Positions 38,533-49,734 of a stretch of 64,000 nucleotides of DNA are shown one piece after another (position 1 is the stretch's first letter; the number at the start of each line of letters is the position of its first letter). The position numbers were made by a program, and so were the translations under genes. The DNA comes from Ulota crispa (lineage: Eukaryota; Streptophyta; Bryopsida; Orthotrichales; Orthotrichaceae). The notes beneath the pieces were generated by a model that ran no database searches, was not told the DNA's origin, and was given only the letters and a program-made list of their open reading frames with translations. The stretch is from NCBI GenBank assembly GCA_963920765.1, contig OY987249.1, positions 3,567,230 through 3,631,229 on the forward strand, given 5' to 3'.

Positions 38533-38981
38533 AATAATCTATTTTTAGAAGTGCTCCTCGGATTCTGAGGAGGCTTTTATAACGTCAATTACCACCATAG
38601 GTGGGCCTCTAGGTTCCGAGGAGGGTATTAAAACACACAAACAAAATCCGTTGCCTTGATTTGTATTTGTGATCTATCTTTTTAAACAAGTTTGCATCAT
38701 ATTTGTTGTCATCTTTTCATTTACATTCATCCATATTAGTTTTCATTTATTCATTTCAATTTTCAGTCGTCAAATATATTTTTTCATTTGTTTGTTTTAG
38801 TGGATGAATTTCAATCATCATCTCTTTTTTTATTCATATAGTGATCACTTTTGTCTACTTACAATCATGTGCATCTCCCTAAAATATGATTTCCAATTTT
38901 CAAATTTTCATGAAAAGTTTGCCCACCGCTCAATGCTCACTGCTCAACGCTCACTACTCAACGCTCATTGCTCTTTGCTCA
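36671..38981. mobile_element. 2.3-kb element with GAGC-rich inverted ends enclosing an inverted tandem array
   Basis: The left end (gagcaatgagcgttgagcag near 36675) recurs in reverse complement at the right end (about 38930-38980), where it is itself a short tandem array of GCTCAACGCTCACT-like words. Between the ends sits the inverted array described separately. No transposase frame is visible, so it is likely a non-autonomous element or a composite. No convincing target duplication was identified. Confidence 0.6.
37124..38640. repeat. Palindromic pair of tandem arrays (~130-140-bp units)
   Basis: The left array (37124 to about 37830) contains at least five direct copies of a unit with ttaggaccctcct, gaggcccacttttggtggtt, agcctcct and aaggagcacttctaaaaata, separated by T-rich or TTA-microsatellite spacers. 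The right array (about 38020-38640) contains the same unit about five times in the opposite orientation. The arms are separated by about 180 bp of unique sequence. The units share internal complementary words (gaggagg/cctcctc), so each may also fold locally. Confidence 0.9.
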
Positions 38982-38989
38982 CAGTTTAG

Positions 38990-39145
38990 CAACCCTAGTG
39001 TCCGGCCTACACCAACCTTGAGTTACAAAATACACAATGACATATAAAATATAGACTCAATTTTGCCTTCAAATTATGGGTAGTAGAAAAATTAGAAACA
39101 TTTGCTCTAGTTTAAAATAATAAGAACTAATATACATTATATAGT
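38990..39145. other. Short unassigned spacer
   Basis: Non-coding sequence between the GAGC-ended element and a zinc-finger relic; nothing recognised. Confidence 0.3.
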
Positions 39146-39361
39146 TTAGAATGATGCCTTCTTGTGCCACTCTGGACTTTGGTTGTGATACATAATAAAT
39201 GGCAAGTTCTCCTGCTTCCTTTTTAGGGAAACATTATACCTTCGTAATTTGGTTACATGCCCTTTGCAGTTATTGTGCTCATCCAACTTAGAAATTGTTG
39301 GACATGGAATGTCACAAATTTCACACCATAATTGTATTGTATTTGAAACCTTGTAATACAA
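39146..39361 (-). pseudogene. Fragment of a C2H2 (U1/matrin-type) zinc-finger gene
   Basis: A 71-codon minus-strand frame contains LWCEICDIPCPTISKLDEHN followed by CKGH, that is Cys-x2-Cys...His-x5-His, the spacing of U1-like zinc fingers often found in plant RNA-binding or transposon-derived proteins. No upstream or downstream exons were recognised, so it is more likely a relic or a captured exon than a working gene. Confidence 0.4.
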
Positions 39362-41240
39362 AACACAAAAAACATAAGATTTTCAAAAATAACATTATAT
39401 TACATCTTCTACTCTCCATATTATTTAATCTTGTATCATGACCATTTTTACCATTTTTGTATCATAATCTTGCACACATAAGATTTATAAATAATACCTT
39501 TACATTGTGCTCACAACAACCATCATTGTATTCTCTTTCCTGCTTCTTATTCTAGATATTGTAATAATATTTTTAATAATAATAAATATTACTGAAATAT
39601 TTCCATCAATTTACTAATATATAATAAAATGGTACGTTCACAACACTCTTAAAAATACAAGCCCTAGCAAAATATATCATGAAGAATTCAACATTAAACT
39701 CTACATATTACTTAAATCCATGTTCGAAATAATTCTTCATGTCTATCTTTCAAGATATTTGTCATACCATAGACTTTCCCACCCAATTATTTTGTAATTA
39801 TTGTAAACTCAAAATTTCAAATATTGGAAATCCAAATGGTCAAAAATAACATTTACACCACATCTTGTAGTAGAAAAAATAAAAACCAAAAAATATCAAA
39901 ATCTCTGCATTTTGTGTAGAATTAAAGTTTTTTTGGTAATCCCACCTTACAAGGTGCAAAATTGTTTGACTTGCATTAAAATAGAAACTTACACTAAGTA
40001 CAATGAGTTTCCTAATTGTACTACTAAAATCACAAACTCGTTGAAAAGTCAACACTCAATTTGTTTGCGCAATGGACTACACAATTTGACTACGCCGTTG
40101 ACTATGCAGATTTAAAACTAAGCCGTTAAGGATTTGTAGGTTTTTGAAATTTAAATGTGTCTGGCAAACTATGAGAACCCAAAAGAATTTTATCTATTTA
40201 CAGAATAGAGGTTCAAAATGTGTTTTAAATTGTGTACTTGAAGTATTGAGTGGTGAATTATGAGTTGTAAACTTGGAGTGCAAAACTTATGAAGTCAGAG
40301 TGGGAGTTGGTTGAGCATTATCAAATTAGAGGTTGGCATACAAAGGTGGAGGTGCAATTTACAAGTTCAAGTTCTAGAGATTGAAATTGCAAGCTTTGAG
40401 GTAAGTGCAATTTTGAGATTGTAATTGCAAGTTTTGAAATTGTAATTGTAAATTTTGAAAGATTGGAGGTGACAATGTCTTAGTAAGTTTAACAAATCCA
40501 GTTTTCAAACATTAGGTATTCAAATTAAGTTGAAAATTAGGTGATTTGCTTGAAAATTACAAAAACTCAAAAAAAAAATAGGATAGCAGTTGCAATCCTC
40601 TAATTGCACAGTGCAAAAACTGCACTACGTAGTGCATATTTTTCACTATAGATTTTTCCTAGCACAATTTTTTCCTACTTTATTAATTTTAAAAAAAATT
40701 TCAATATTGTTTCAATATTAAATAAAGATTTCATAAAATTGATTAAATTGGACTTAATTTCAACAAATGATATGTTTAAGTTTTCTTTGAATTTTATATA
40801 AAATTTTGTTTTTGGGTATGGAAAAACTTTGGAACAAGACCTTAATCCCAAAAAAAATTCACTATTTTCTCTCATGGCTATGATTTTGTAATTGATTGGG
40901 TCTAAATCCCAAATTTGATGTGGAATTAGGTATTTGGAGACAGAGCACTTAGAACAAATTGGAGCATATTCAAAGGGTGCAAATTTTTGGAGCACAAAAT
41001 CTACAAGTGCAATTTTTAACCCGCTTTTTTTATTGTGTACTTTTTAATATGAAAATCTAATATCTACAAAGTTTTTATCCTTTACAAGTTTTAGAGTTTA
41101 TGGTTTAGAAATTTGCATTCCTATCCTAAATTATTTTTTCTAAAAAATTTATAATATTTCAAAATTTTACCATTGCAAAGTCTAAAGTTTAAGATTTTTG
41201 TTATTTTAGCCCAAATTGTGTTTGTAATCTCTCCTAGACT
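39362..41240. other. AT-rich, gene-free stretch
   Basis: No supportable gene. 40360-40460 has short repeats around gttttgaaattgtaa/caagttttgag. A 106-codon minus-strand frame at 40675-40995 shows no recognisable pattern. Confidence 0.35.
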
Positions 41241-42843
41241 ATGGCCCAAGCTTTGTTTACAATTTATGACTATGTAAATGTCAATATTCATGGCTTGGAT
41301 CCATGTGCATCCAATGTCCAAAATGTTTGGCAATTTGTTTTAAAAAAGAAAAAACAACAGTTTGTTGCTACAATGGAAAAATTGCAAGTGAACATGTTAG
41401 TCATTCCATTGTCCATCCAATGCTCAATGAGCTTTTTATGGGCAATACACCTGAATCTTGAGGATTCCTTAAATCCATTAGAAAATACAATCAAGCATTT
41501 GTATTTACAAGTATGCGTAGTAAGTTTCAAAGTGGTGAAGGCTTGGGCCAAAGGGTCTACTTTGTCCATGTAAACAAGGAGTTATGCCATCATATTGGAA
41601 ATTTAGAGCCCGAAGTAGATTGTGGTGCAAGATTTGCACAAATTTATTTTTTGGATGATGAATTGCAAACGGGCCATTGCATGGAGATCTTTGATGATCT
41701 TGATCGCAACACTATTAACAATATCCAAGAGGTTTTAGAATCAATCAATGCTTTGGTTTGTGCTTTCAAATCTTCACAAGATATTTTTTTAGACAAATAT
41801 AACATGGGACTTTGTATCTCTGGCAAGGCTCCTATTGGAGAACATCGCCATTGATACAATCAATCTGTGGCTCCAATAATTGTTGCTATTGTTCTTGATG
41901 AACAACATATAGAATCTAGTTGAGATATTATTCTTCACCGATGTGGAGGGCATTTGCAAAGGATCAAAGAAATTCATCTAGCTTATGATGCATTATCATA
42001 TCCTTTGTTGTTTCCAAATGGTCCATGCGGGTGGTTACCCACTTTTAAAGCAAATATTGGAGTGACTTTGAAGTCATTTGTCCAATATATGCTTCAAAAG
42101 CGGCCTCAACCTAATGTATTACATAGGGCTGGTAGACTATTTTAGCAATATGTAGTAGACCAGTATTTACTTGTAAAACATGAAAACTTACTTTTTATTA
42201 GACAACATCAAGCGGAACTTCAAGTAGAATGTTATTAAAGGATTGGAAATGCTATGCAAGAAGACAATGGAGCACATATTGGGCGTCACATTATTTTACA
42301 TGCAACTTTCATTGGATCTACTCAATACATGCAGATTTTTTTCATAATAGTATGATTTTGGTTAGAGTTTTAGACAAACCGGATTTGCTTATAACAATAA
42401 TGTGTAATCCGACTTTGCTTGTGATCATTGATGAGCTTGAGCTAAGTCAAAGTCCTCCTAATCGACCGGATATTGTTAAGATTGTCTTTGAACTCAAGTT
42501 AAGAGCAATGATAGACAAAATCACAAAGAAGCATGTGCTGAGAGAAACAATTGCATTTTGTTATACTATTGAGTTTCAAAAGTGTGGTATTCCTTATGCT
42601 CACATTCTTCTTTGGTCGAAAGATAAAATTAACAATTGTGACCTTGTAGATAGAGTATTATGCGCTGAGATTCTAGATTTGGATAAACAATTGCAACTTT
42701 ATTTTGCGATTGCTAAACTCATGATGCACAATTCATGCAATTTGGATAATTCCAATTGTCCATACATGGAGGATAGACTCGGGGGTGCACTATACAAGGT
42801 TTACATGGATAGCGTGCGTGCAAAGCCCTATTATTTTCTCTAA
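41241..42843 (+). pseudogene. Decayed Helitron Rep/helicase gene, N-terminal part
   Basis: Reading across several frames gives the ordered motifs of the Helitron-like N-terminal and Rep regions: CHHIGNLEPEV...ARFAQIYFLDDE near 41590, NNIQEVLESINALV near 41720, EIHLAYDALSYPLLFPNG near 41965, RAGRLF then QYVVDQYLLVKHENLLFIR near 42130-42210, DKPDLLITIMCNP and PPNRPDIVKIVFELKL near 42375-42500, then GIPYAHILLWSKD near 42590 and CPYMED near 42760. Stops separate most segments and at least two shifts of frame are needed. The HUH endonuclease motif normally reads PHAHIL; here it is PYAHIL, so the first metal-binding histidine is lost. The helicase half is absent. Inactive relic. Confidence 0.85.
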
Positions 42844-43430
42844 ATACATGTACGTGTTGTAAGTATTCCTCAATCATATTAATCAAAGCGTAATATGTTG
42901 GACCTCAATAGTAGAGTACAATAAAAGGAATGTGAACAAATTGCAAACTAGAATCAACACGGTGACAAAGGACTACTAAAAAAGTTCTAACAAAAAGCAA
43001 CAAATCAAAGTGAAAAAGTCGAGTAGTCCAACTATTTCCCAAAAGTTCTTAAACACTAATAAAGAAGATCCATATTTTAACTGAATAGTGCACATCCCTG
43101 TGCACGATTTGATTACAATGCAGCCCACGTTGAAATTGAGGAAATACAACGGGGCTGATAAAAATCTGCTGAAACACCCCTATCGTGTTTCAAACTCCCA
43201 GTGTTGTTCCTTACATATCGTTTCAACACCAATTTTGCAGTAGTAATCGTGCAGACAACCATACCACATAAATGCCACGCACATCAAATTTTAACCACGA
43301 GCAACACAACATTGGTACGACAATCTCAGACTTCGTCCAAGCGTCCATCACAAGCCAATCCGTTGCAACCGTAGACTGATTCCAAATAATTACGAAGGAG
43401 CTGCTAAAAAAATTAGAAAGGAAAATTATA
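42844..43430. other. 3' flank of MNS3 and Helitron relic
   Basis: Contains no recognised exon. The part next to 43,430 should hold the 3' untranslated region of the minus-strand mannosidase gene. A typical Helitron 3' hairpin followed by CTRR was not identified. Confidence 0.35.
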
Positions 43431-46400
43431 CTATACCAGGAGATCCTTAATTGCAGAACGATGTGTTTTCTCTCTTGTAGGCTTCTTGAGTATCCTCTTC
43501 TTTGGAGGCCTCGTGGCTAAAGGTTTGATGACCGAAACATCTGTCTGTTCAACGTCTTGAGTACTCTTGGATTCGTTTTCCACAGCAGCAATGTTTTTAA
43601 TTCGGATTGGCAGTGGATGAGCCTCAGTGTTGAACACAAACTCAGTCAGGGGCAGCACACTTGTGTCCCCAAATAGCAGGTACAAATACTTCAGGGTCTC
43701 TCCGAGGAAAAAGGTCTCCATCTTGTCTCTCCTCGACGCTGGAACAGACGTGACATCGTTGAGAGATGAATAACCCCCCGTGCTCACCTTTGCGTGCGTT
43801 TCAAATGACTGGAATATGTTCCAGCCCCATTCTCGGTACCTATAAAAAGGCAGAATAAAACTAGTCAGGTTCTAAACGAGAATTTAAAATGGGGAAATTA
43901 CAAATAGGGGCACAAAAATGAAAAATGAAAATAATTACAAATAGGGGCACAATTTCAATTTCTTTTTTGAAGATTCTAGTAATTTTTTTGTTTGGACATT
44001 GAGACATTTTGGTAAGGTAGGAGCACCCATAAACGTCAAACTAAGGGTTTTGAACATGATGACTATTAATAAACAACTAGCAAATTACAAGATCCTATTA
44101 GGAACAAAAAAAATGAGTTTGCACTTTCAAATGTATTATTTGGATATTGTGAGAATAAGTTGTGAATTTTTAATGAGCAAACTGCCATTGCACCCATAAC
44201 CAACACTAAGGTTTCATGTTCACATGTTGTACATCCTTGTAATTACATCTATTCATTTCCACAGATTTTCCAAGATTTCAAAGGTGACAGTTATGGGGAC
44301 ACTTAATGCTTATGGGTGTTCCTACCTTACATCACATTGAATGTTAGATAACTTCCAAAAAATTTAAAGGCCTCTCCAAGTCAAGCTTAAATAAGGAAGT
44401 TTTAGTAAAGGGGTCTTGAAACTGTGCCCCTATTTGTAATTATTTTGAAATGTGCCCCTATCTGTAATATTTTTCATTTTTGTGCCCGTATTTGTAATTT
44501 CCCCATTTCAAGTAGAGATACAGGATCCATGTCTGAAAAAAATCGTAGTAAAGGTATTCCAAGGGAAACTCTCAGAGACGTTGCACCATCAGAGACAAGA
44601 GAAGATGATGTCGTGTGTGAGCATACATGGGATCCTCTGTGATTCGGTAGAGCAGGAACAGAGACTCCACAGTTTCTGGTCTTAGAAGGTTGTGACGATC
44701 TGCACGCTTGATGCGTATGTCATGTTTGTAACTTGAATCCGCTCTTCCTCCCTCAACGGCCACGTCTTCTTTCTGCAGAAAAAGCATATCTGTACGTTAA
44801 GGTTTGCGTTGAAAATGTGGTAAAGTGAAACAATACTGAATGACTTCCATATGATATAGGTTTTGAGATCTGAATACACTTACGTAAAGGTTAAAATATG
44901 CAATCTCTGGAGCAAGTCCTGTTTTGGTAACATTGTACATTTCATAGCAAGTCTCTCCCAAGTCCTCTGCCAGCTTCAAGTCTTCCAGGTCGCTTTCGCT
45001 CAAGAGACCTGTGAAGACATTATGTTGGATATTGGTTCAGAAGAAAAAGAAAACCTACACAGTAATAAAAATTTCAAAGAATCGTGCTCAGAGGAACAGC
45101 AAATTACAAAACAAGAATTGGTTGCTTCACTTTCTCTAAACTTAAGACCACTAATCTGTAATCAAGTGTAAACGTAACTATGGCAACAACCAAATACAAG
45201 TAGATATGGAGATTACCTTTTGCCTTCGCCTCCTTTACGGTAAGACCTCTAGTTGCACCTAGAGCAAGGTTTCCTGCTAGGAAACAAACCTTCAAAACAT
45301 ATTACCAAAAGTGTGGGTAATGAGTATCCCAAAACTTTAAGCTTTGGCCATACTTAGTATAAGGCCGCCTTGTAACATGAAGAATGAGAGAATTTTGTGG
45401 TGTAGTGAACAGAAGCAGTTCAAAAAGTATCAAGCTTCACAGGGATAAGCCACAGAAAAATAGATGATGCACGATCAGTTTAACCACAGGCGATAGAAAT
45501 CAGGTGCATCATCCCTAATGCCCAATAAATTGGTTAACACAGAACTTGCTGAGGGTAAATAGCTGCAACATTCAGTGTTTCAGGGGAGACGCTTTGTATC
45601 TGCACCTTGACTTAGATTAAGCACATTGATTAAGAAAGCCTACTGAAGCAATAAGAGGAAAGAAGAAGGCCGTAATTCATTGAGACGCTAGGTTGCACAC
45701 TCCAAAACAATAGATAATGGACACTACAAAGAGTTGTATACAAAAGCAAGAGTATGACCAGGCAAGGAGTTCTGTAAAAATTACCAGATGGTCCATCTTT
45801 GGGTGTAGTGCGTTGTCAGGTCCATAAGGTCGCTCTCCGACAAAAGTTAAACCGTTCGGCTCAGATATTGCGACCAGCCTGTGCTTCACTCCTCTCATTG
45901 CTTCTTCGTACATTTCTCTGAGATAAGCTACACTCGATTCATTGTAAGCAGCTCCACCATGCTGAATCCAGACCTTGAGCAGATACTCATAATAGCTGTC
46001 TCCACGAGATCCCAGCCTGATATTATTTCCCTGAAACGCTCCTGTATCTGCGCTGTAAAACCACATTAAAGATATGTTGGTAAAACAAGCTTTATAAGGC
46101 TTACTATGCCCGCCACAACAACATCCGAGCAAAGAAAATGAATTTGAAAGGTTGCATGATCTATTTAATCACGATTTCCCGGTGAAAATAGGACTTTATC
46201 TGTTGCGGTCAAGCAACCAAAGCTGCAGCATCTTCCATCTGATGATGAGATAAACGACCTATGCAAAGAACTCGGTCAAAGGAATGAGAACTCACTTTAT
46301 ATATATAGGCACCAAACCTTCAGTCTTTGGAAGCCCATAAAAATGTTCATAAACAGCCATAGCCGCCTTCTCATACTTCGGATCTCCCGTGAGGAGGCTA

Positions 46401-48510
46401 AGATAAGAAAATTCCAATTGAACGGACGTTGCTTCAGATGTGCTGCTATCTCCACCGCCTGCAGGGCGAGCAGTCCTGTCTCTCAGAAAAACGTCAGAGT
46501 AGGGAACTGGAGACTTGCTGGCGCTGAAGGCAGAAAGCAAGCGATCCCCCAGATCTTTGGCACAACGGAGGTAGACCTCAGGATCCGGTCCCACGGTGCT
46601 GCCACCTCCTCCCCTCAGATGGTAAGCACTTAAAAGACCACCCAAAACACGAATGGTTGTCTCGAATAGATTCACCTGCAGAAACATAACCATTTGGCAG
46701 ATAAATAACGTACCGGTATATGGAAACCAATACAGAAGCTCCTGCAAGAGAAAGAATTCGTCAAAAAGCCCAAGGTGGAGTTCCACGGGTTACCTGTCCC
46801 TTGGATGAAATTCTGCCCAATAACTCTTTTTGTATCCAAGACCCGGCATCATGCACTACATCATCCAATCCCATTATCATAGCAGTGTCGAGAGCATCAA
46901 TCACTGTGGCACCAAGCCCACCTAAGCCGTCGACTCCTGTTTTGCTATATGGCTGCAATTCGTCATAACCTACTGCATAACTCATGTAACCCTTCCAGGC
47001 GTGCATAAAAGCCCCTGAAACTTCTGATTGGCGTAGCCTCCATAGTGCACTGTCCTTGTTAGTCTGAGATCAGGAAACAACATAACAACACCCAGATGTG
47101 AGCGATAATAGCAAAACCGAAACATTGTTTCAAACCTACTGATCTTCTTCTGAAGAAATCAGACATAATACACATCAGCTGTTGCGTTCACTTACAATGT
47201 CAGTAAAGTTGGCATTACTGAGTATTTTTGATCCCTTTGGCGCTCGCCTGTTCTTCCATAACTGTGACAATGTCTCTGTGCCAATTCTACCTTGAAACTG
47301 TTTCCTTACATGACTCGCAGCAGATTGGCTGGATTCAGTAAGCGCAAGGTACGTGAGACCCCCAAGCAAAAAGATTACCAGTATTTGAAACATACCGCAG
47401 GATCCCCATTGCTTCGTCAGCTTACCATTGCGTAAAGCTTGCATCGCTCTCTGCATAAATCAAGAGTATAACCTAAAGGTCATTCCAGTCCTGAAGGAGA
47501 AAAAATCGAGCAGATACACTACTGAAAGAGTTAATCCAGGTAGTAATACATTCTCATTCTCGTTCCCTGAGCTCGGAAACTAAACAGCCTAGACCTTCTG
47601 CTCACCGCACAGTTATGTTTCACGTCTCAACAACTCGATATTTTGAACAGAAAATCTTTGATAATCTAGCAACACCAAAAAACAAATATTTTGTTTTATA
47701 CTTATAAATTACGTTGCTCGAGCCAAGGAAAACAGTGTAAGTCATCAAAGCTATAAATAAAACTTTACAGTAAACTCGCAACCAAAACCTCATAATCTGC
47801 TTTCACATTGTATGAAAAAGCTTTACAGGTTAGACAAACCAGTCAATTCAGAAGGAAATGTTATTCACTTGATTAGTAACCAAACAAATACCTCTTAGCA
47901 AACGCGTTTCAAGCAGTAAATGCCCTAAAGAATAATGGTTATTGTGTTCATTCGTAGTATCAGGAATTTTTATATTTATATTCATCAAAATCTCAAAATC
48001 TATAAGTGGAAAGCAGCCATTAGTGAAGAGGAGCTGCATTATGAACCACGACCACTCCTACTTTCCGGTTTCTGATCTGAAGCTCACTCAGGTTCCCAGC
48101 ACCATGGAATTATAACGTCCTCATTAAGATTTTGATAAGCAACTCACATGTGGAGCTTGATTGTGGAGAAAAATACATCCTTCGACTCAGCATAAACTAT
48201 TTTCCATAATCAAGCTCCACATTTGCATTACCTAACACAGACATCTATTTTCCATAATCAAGCGCCACATTTGCATCACCTAACACAGACATCACCACAA
48301 GCAAACACAGGCAAGACCTACTAAATCATCGCATGTGCTCAAACCTCGCTGAAATACGAGTTCGTGGCCAGTTGATAGAATCGATGATCGTCACAATAAT
48401 TGCCAACGTAACGAGACGAGTTAAAACCGTACCTTTAAAGGAGAGCGCCTTCGAAACTTGGCGTTGTCATACTTGGTGTCTTTATTAGTGTAAGGCAAAA
48501 CGACCGCCAT
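43431..48510 (-). CDS. MNS3: MNS3-type mannosyl-oligosaccharide 1,2-alpha-mannosidase (GH47), 9 exons, 667 aa
   Basis: Removes an alpha-1,2-mannose from Man9GlcNAc2 N-glycans in the early secretory pathway (family knowledge). Exons in transcript order: 48510-48433, 47450-47196, 47063-46794, 46675-46296, 46052-45785, 45289-45217, 45008-44884, 44772-44627, 43839-43431; the total is 2,004 nt, all in phase. It is a type II membrane protein: a 45-residue basic cytosolic tail beginning [19 protein letters not shown], a membrane segment at about 46-63, a stem, then the GH47 domain from about residue 145. Catalytic acids and the calcium-binding threonine are in place: FETTIR (Glu206), [15 protein letters not shown] (Asp346), LRPETVES (Glu516) and FNTEAHPL (Thr603). 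After the domain comes a 60-residue basic tail. The tail motif LPYT corresponds to the LPYS Golgi-targeting motif reported for Arabidopsis MNS3. Intron 8 carries the nested MITE pair at 43891-44504. Confidence 0.95.
43891..44504. mobile_element. Mutator-type MITE in MNS3 intron 8, carrying a nested element
   Basis: It has the same termini as the element at 10461-10896 (GGGGAAATTACAAATAGG). The putative 9-bp flanks are ATTTAAAAT (43882-43890) and ATTTCAAGT (44505-44513), matching at seven of nine bases. Relative to the 10.5-kb copy the interior is interrupted between gagaca and catcacatt by the element at 44013-44329. Confidence 0.8.
44013..44329. mobile_element. Nested TA-flanked MITE (AGGTAGG...ends)
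   Basis: Inverted ends AGGTAGGAGCACCCATAA and TTATGGGTGTTCCTACCT, each bordered by TA. The ends match the element at 27176-27540. It is inserted into the middle of the Mutator-type MITE at 43891-44504, so it is the younger insertion. Confidence 0.78.
48140..48300. repeat. Direct and inverted short repeats in MNS3 intron 1
   Basis: A 55-bp unit starting ttttccataatcaagc and ending aacacagacatc occurs twice in tandem (about 48191 and 48247). Its aatcaagctccacat core is also present in reverse complement just upstream (atgtggagcttgatt near 48150). It lies within intron 1 (47451-48432). Confidence 0.8.
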
Positions 48511-49063
48511 GAATGCCGGCACTTTCGATCGCACTCCCTCATCAGTTGCAACACATCCACGACAACCTCAAACACTTCCTTCAAAGCATTTCAGTTGCTC
48601 AAAATCTCGAAATCTGATTATCTGATGATTGTCGCAAAAAACTAAGCTTCGAGCTCAAAGGAATCTCGAACAGAGCGCGATGTGATCTCAGAGCGAAGGA
48701 GTAAACCCTAAATGACAGTGCATTTATTACTCTGTTTCGATGTAGTAGAGTTGGCTTAAATTAGCAACCGCAACTCCACAAGCGCTTCCGCAAGAGGAAA
48801 ACATCAGTGTCTAAGTTACTCCGCATCGACTAATTTGCAGGAGATTAGCGTGCAATTTGGCCGAATTCTGCGAGCGAAGTGTAGATCGGCAAAGCATGAA
48901 AGCAGGGGTTGAGCAGGGGCACACAGAGTAGAATGGCTGCAGTCACGTCAAAAGTGAGAATTTGCCGATTGTGGTACCGGCATAGCATCTCCAACAATGG
49001 GTTGCTCCCTGTACACCAAAAACCAAGGTCTCTTTATGTTGAAAATTAAATGGGCTTAACGGC
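48511..49063. promoter_or_regulatory. 5' flank / probable promoter of MNS3
   Basis: Positional call: sequence directly upstream of the MNS3 start codon on the minus strand, more GC-balanced than the intergenic DNA beyond 49 kb, with the telo-box-like word aaaccctaaa at about 48702-48711. No TATA box was assigned. Confidence 0.45.
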
Positions 49064-49734
49064 TTAACCCCTAAAAGGACCCTGAGGAGTGAGGACAGAA
49101 TGTGTCCTCGACCGATTTTTGAAGTTAAATAAATCTTTACCAAAATAGTTTATATTTTTGAAAATTTTATTTTTAAAGTTTAGTTTTAGCTTCAAAAATT
49201 TAATTTTGCAAATGATTGATTATGATTTTTCTATTCAATGCAAGATTTTGTGCACAGGTATTCATTGCAATTTTGACTTAATGTAGTGTTGAGGGTTTTG
49301 GGGAATGAGCCTCATATACACTAAATCTTTGAGAAAAAATCACATTAGAAATTCATTTAAAAAAATTGTAGAGTAGATTTTGAAAAGTCATAAATTGATT
49401 TGAGTTATTCATGTTAAGCCCTTTAATCTCATTTTTTTGGTGACCAAGTTTTCAAATTTGACATGTGAAAAGATGATTGAAAGACTTCAAATCACTTTCA
49501 CAGTTTTAACACCCTTGTGGTAAAACATTATAATCTTGAAATCCATCAGAGACATTGTTGTATTTTCTTTTCTAATGTGATCTCTAACATGTCTAGTTTG
49601 ATTTTTTACAGTTTAAATTCAAAAATAATTAATACAAAAAAGAGTTAATACAACTTATCAAAATGTTGGCTTTTTGGTCAATTGAGAGCAAATTTCTAGA
49701 AGCTTAGGATATTCCATGGTCCTTTAGGGGTTAA
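49064..49734. mobile_element. TTAA-flanked MITE, copy 2 (piggyBac-like ends)
   Basis: TTAA at 49064-49067 and 49731-49734 bracket a 663-bp element with inverted ends CCCCTAAAAGGACC and GGTCCTTTAGGGG. The interior is homologous to the element at 26144-26796 in opposite orientation. This copy keeps a better match between its two ends than the first. Confidence 0.87.
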
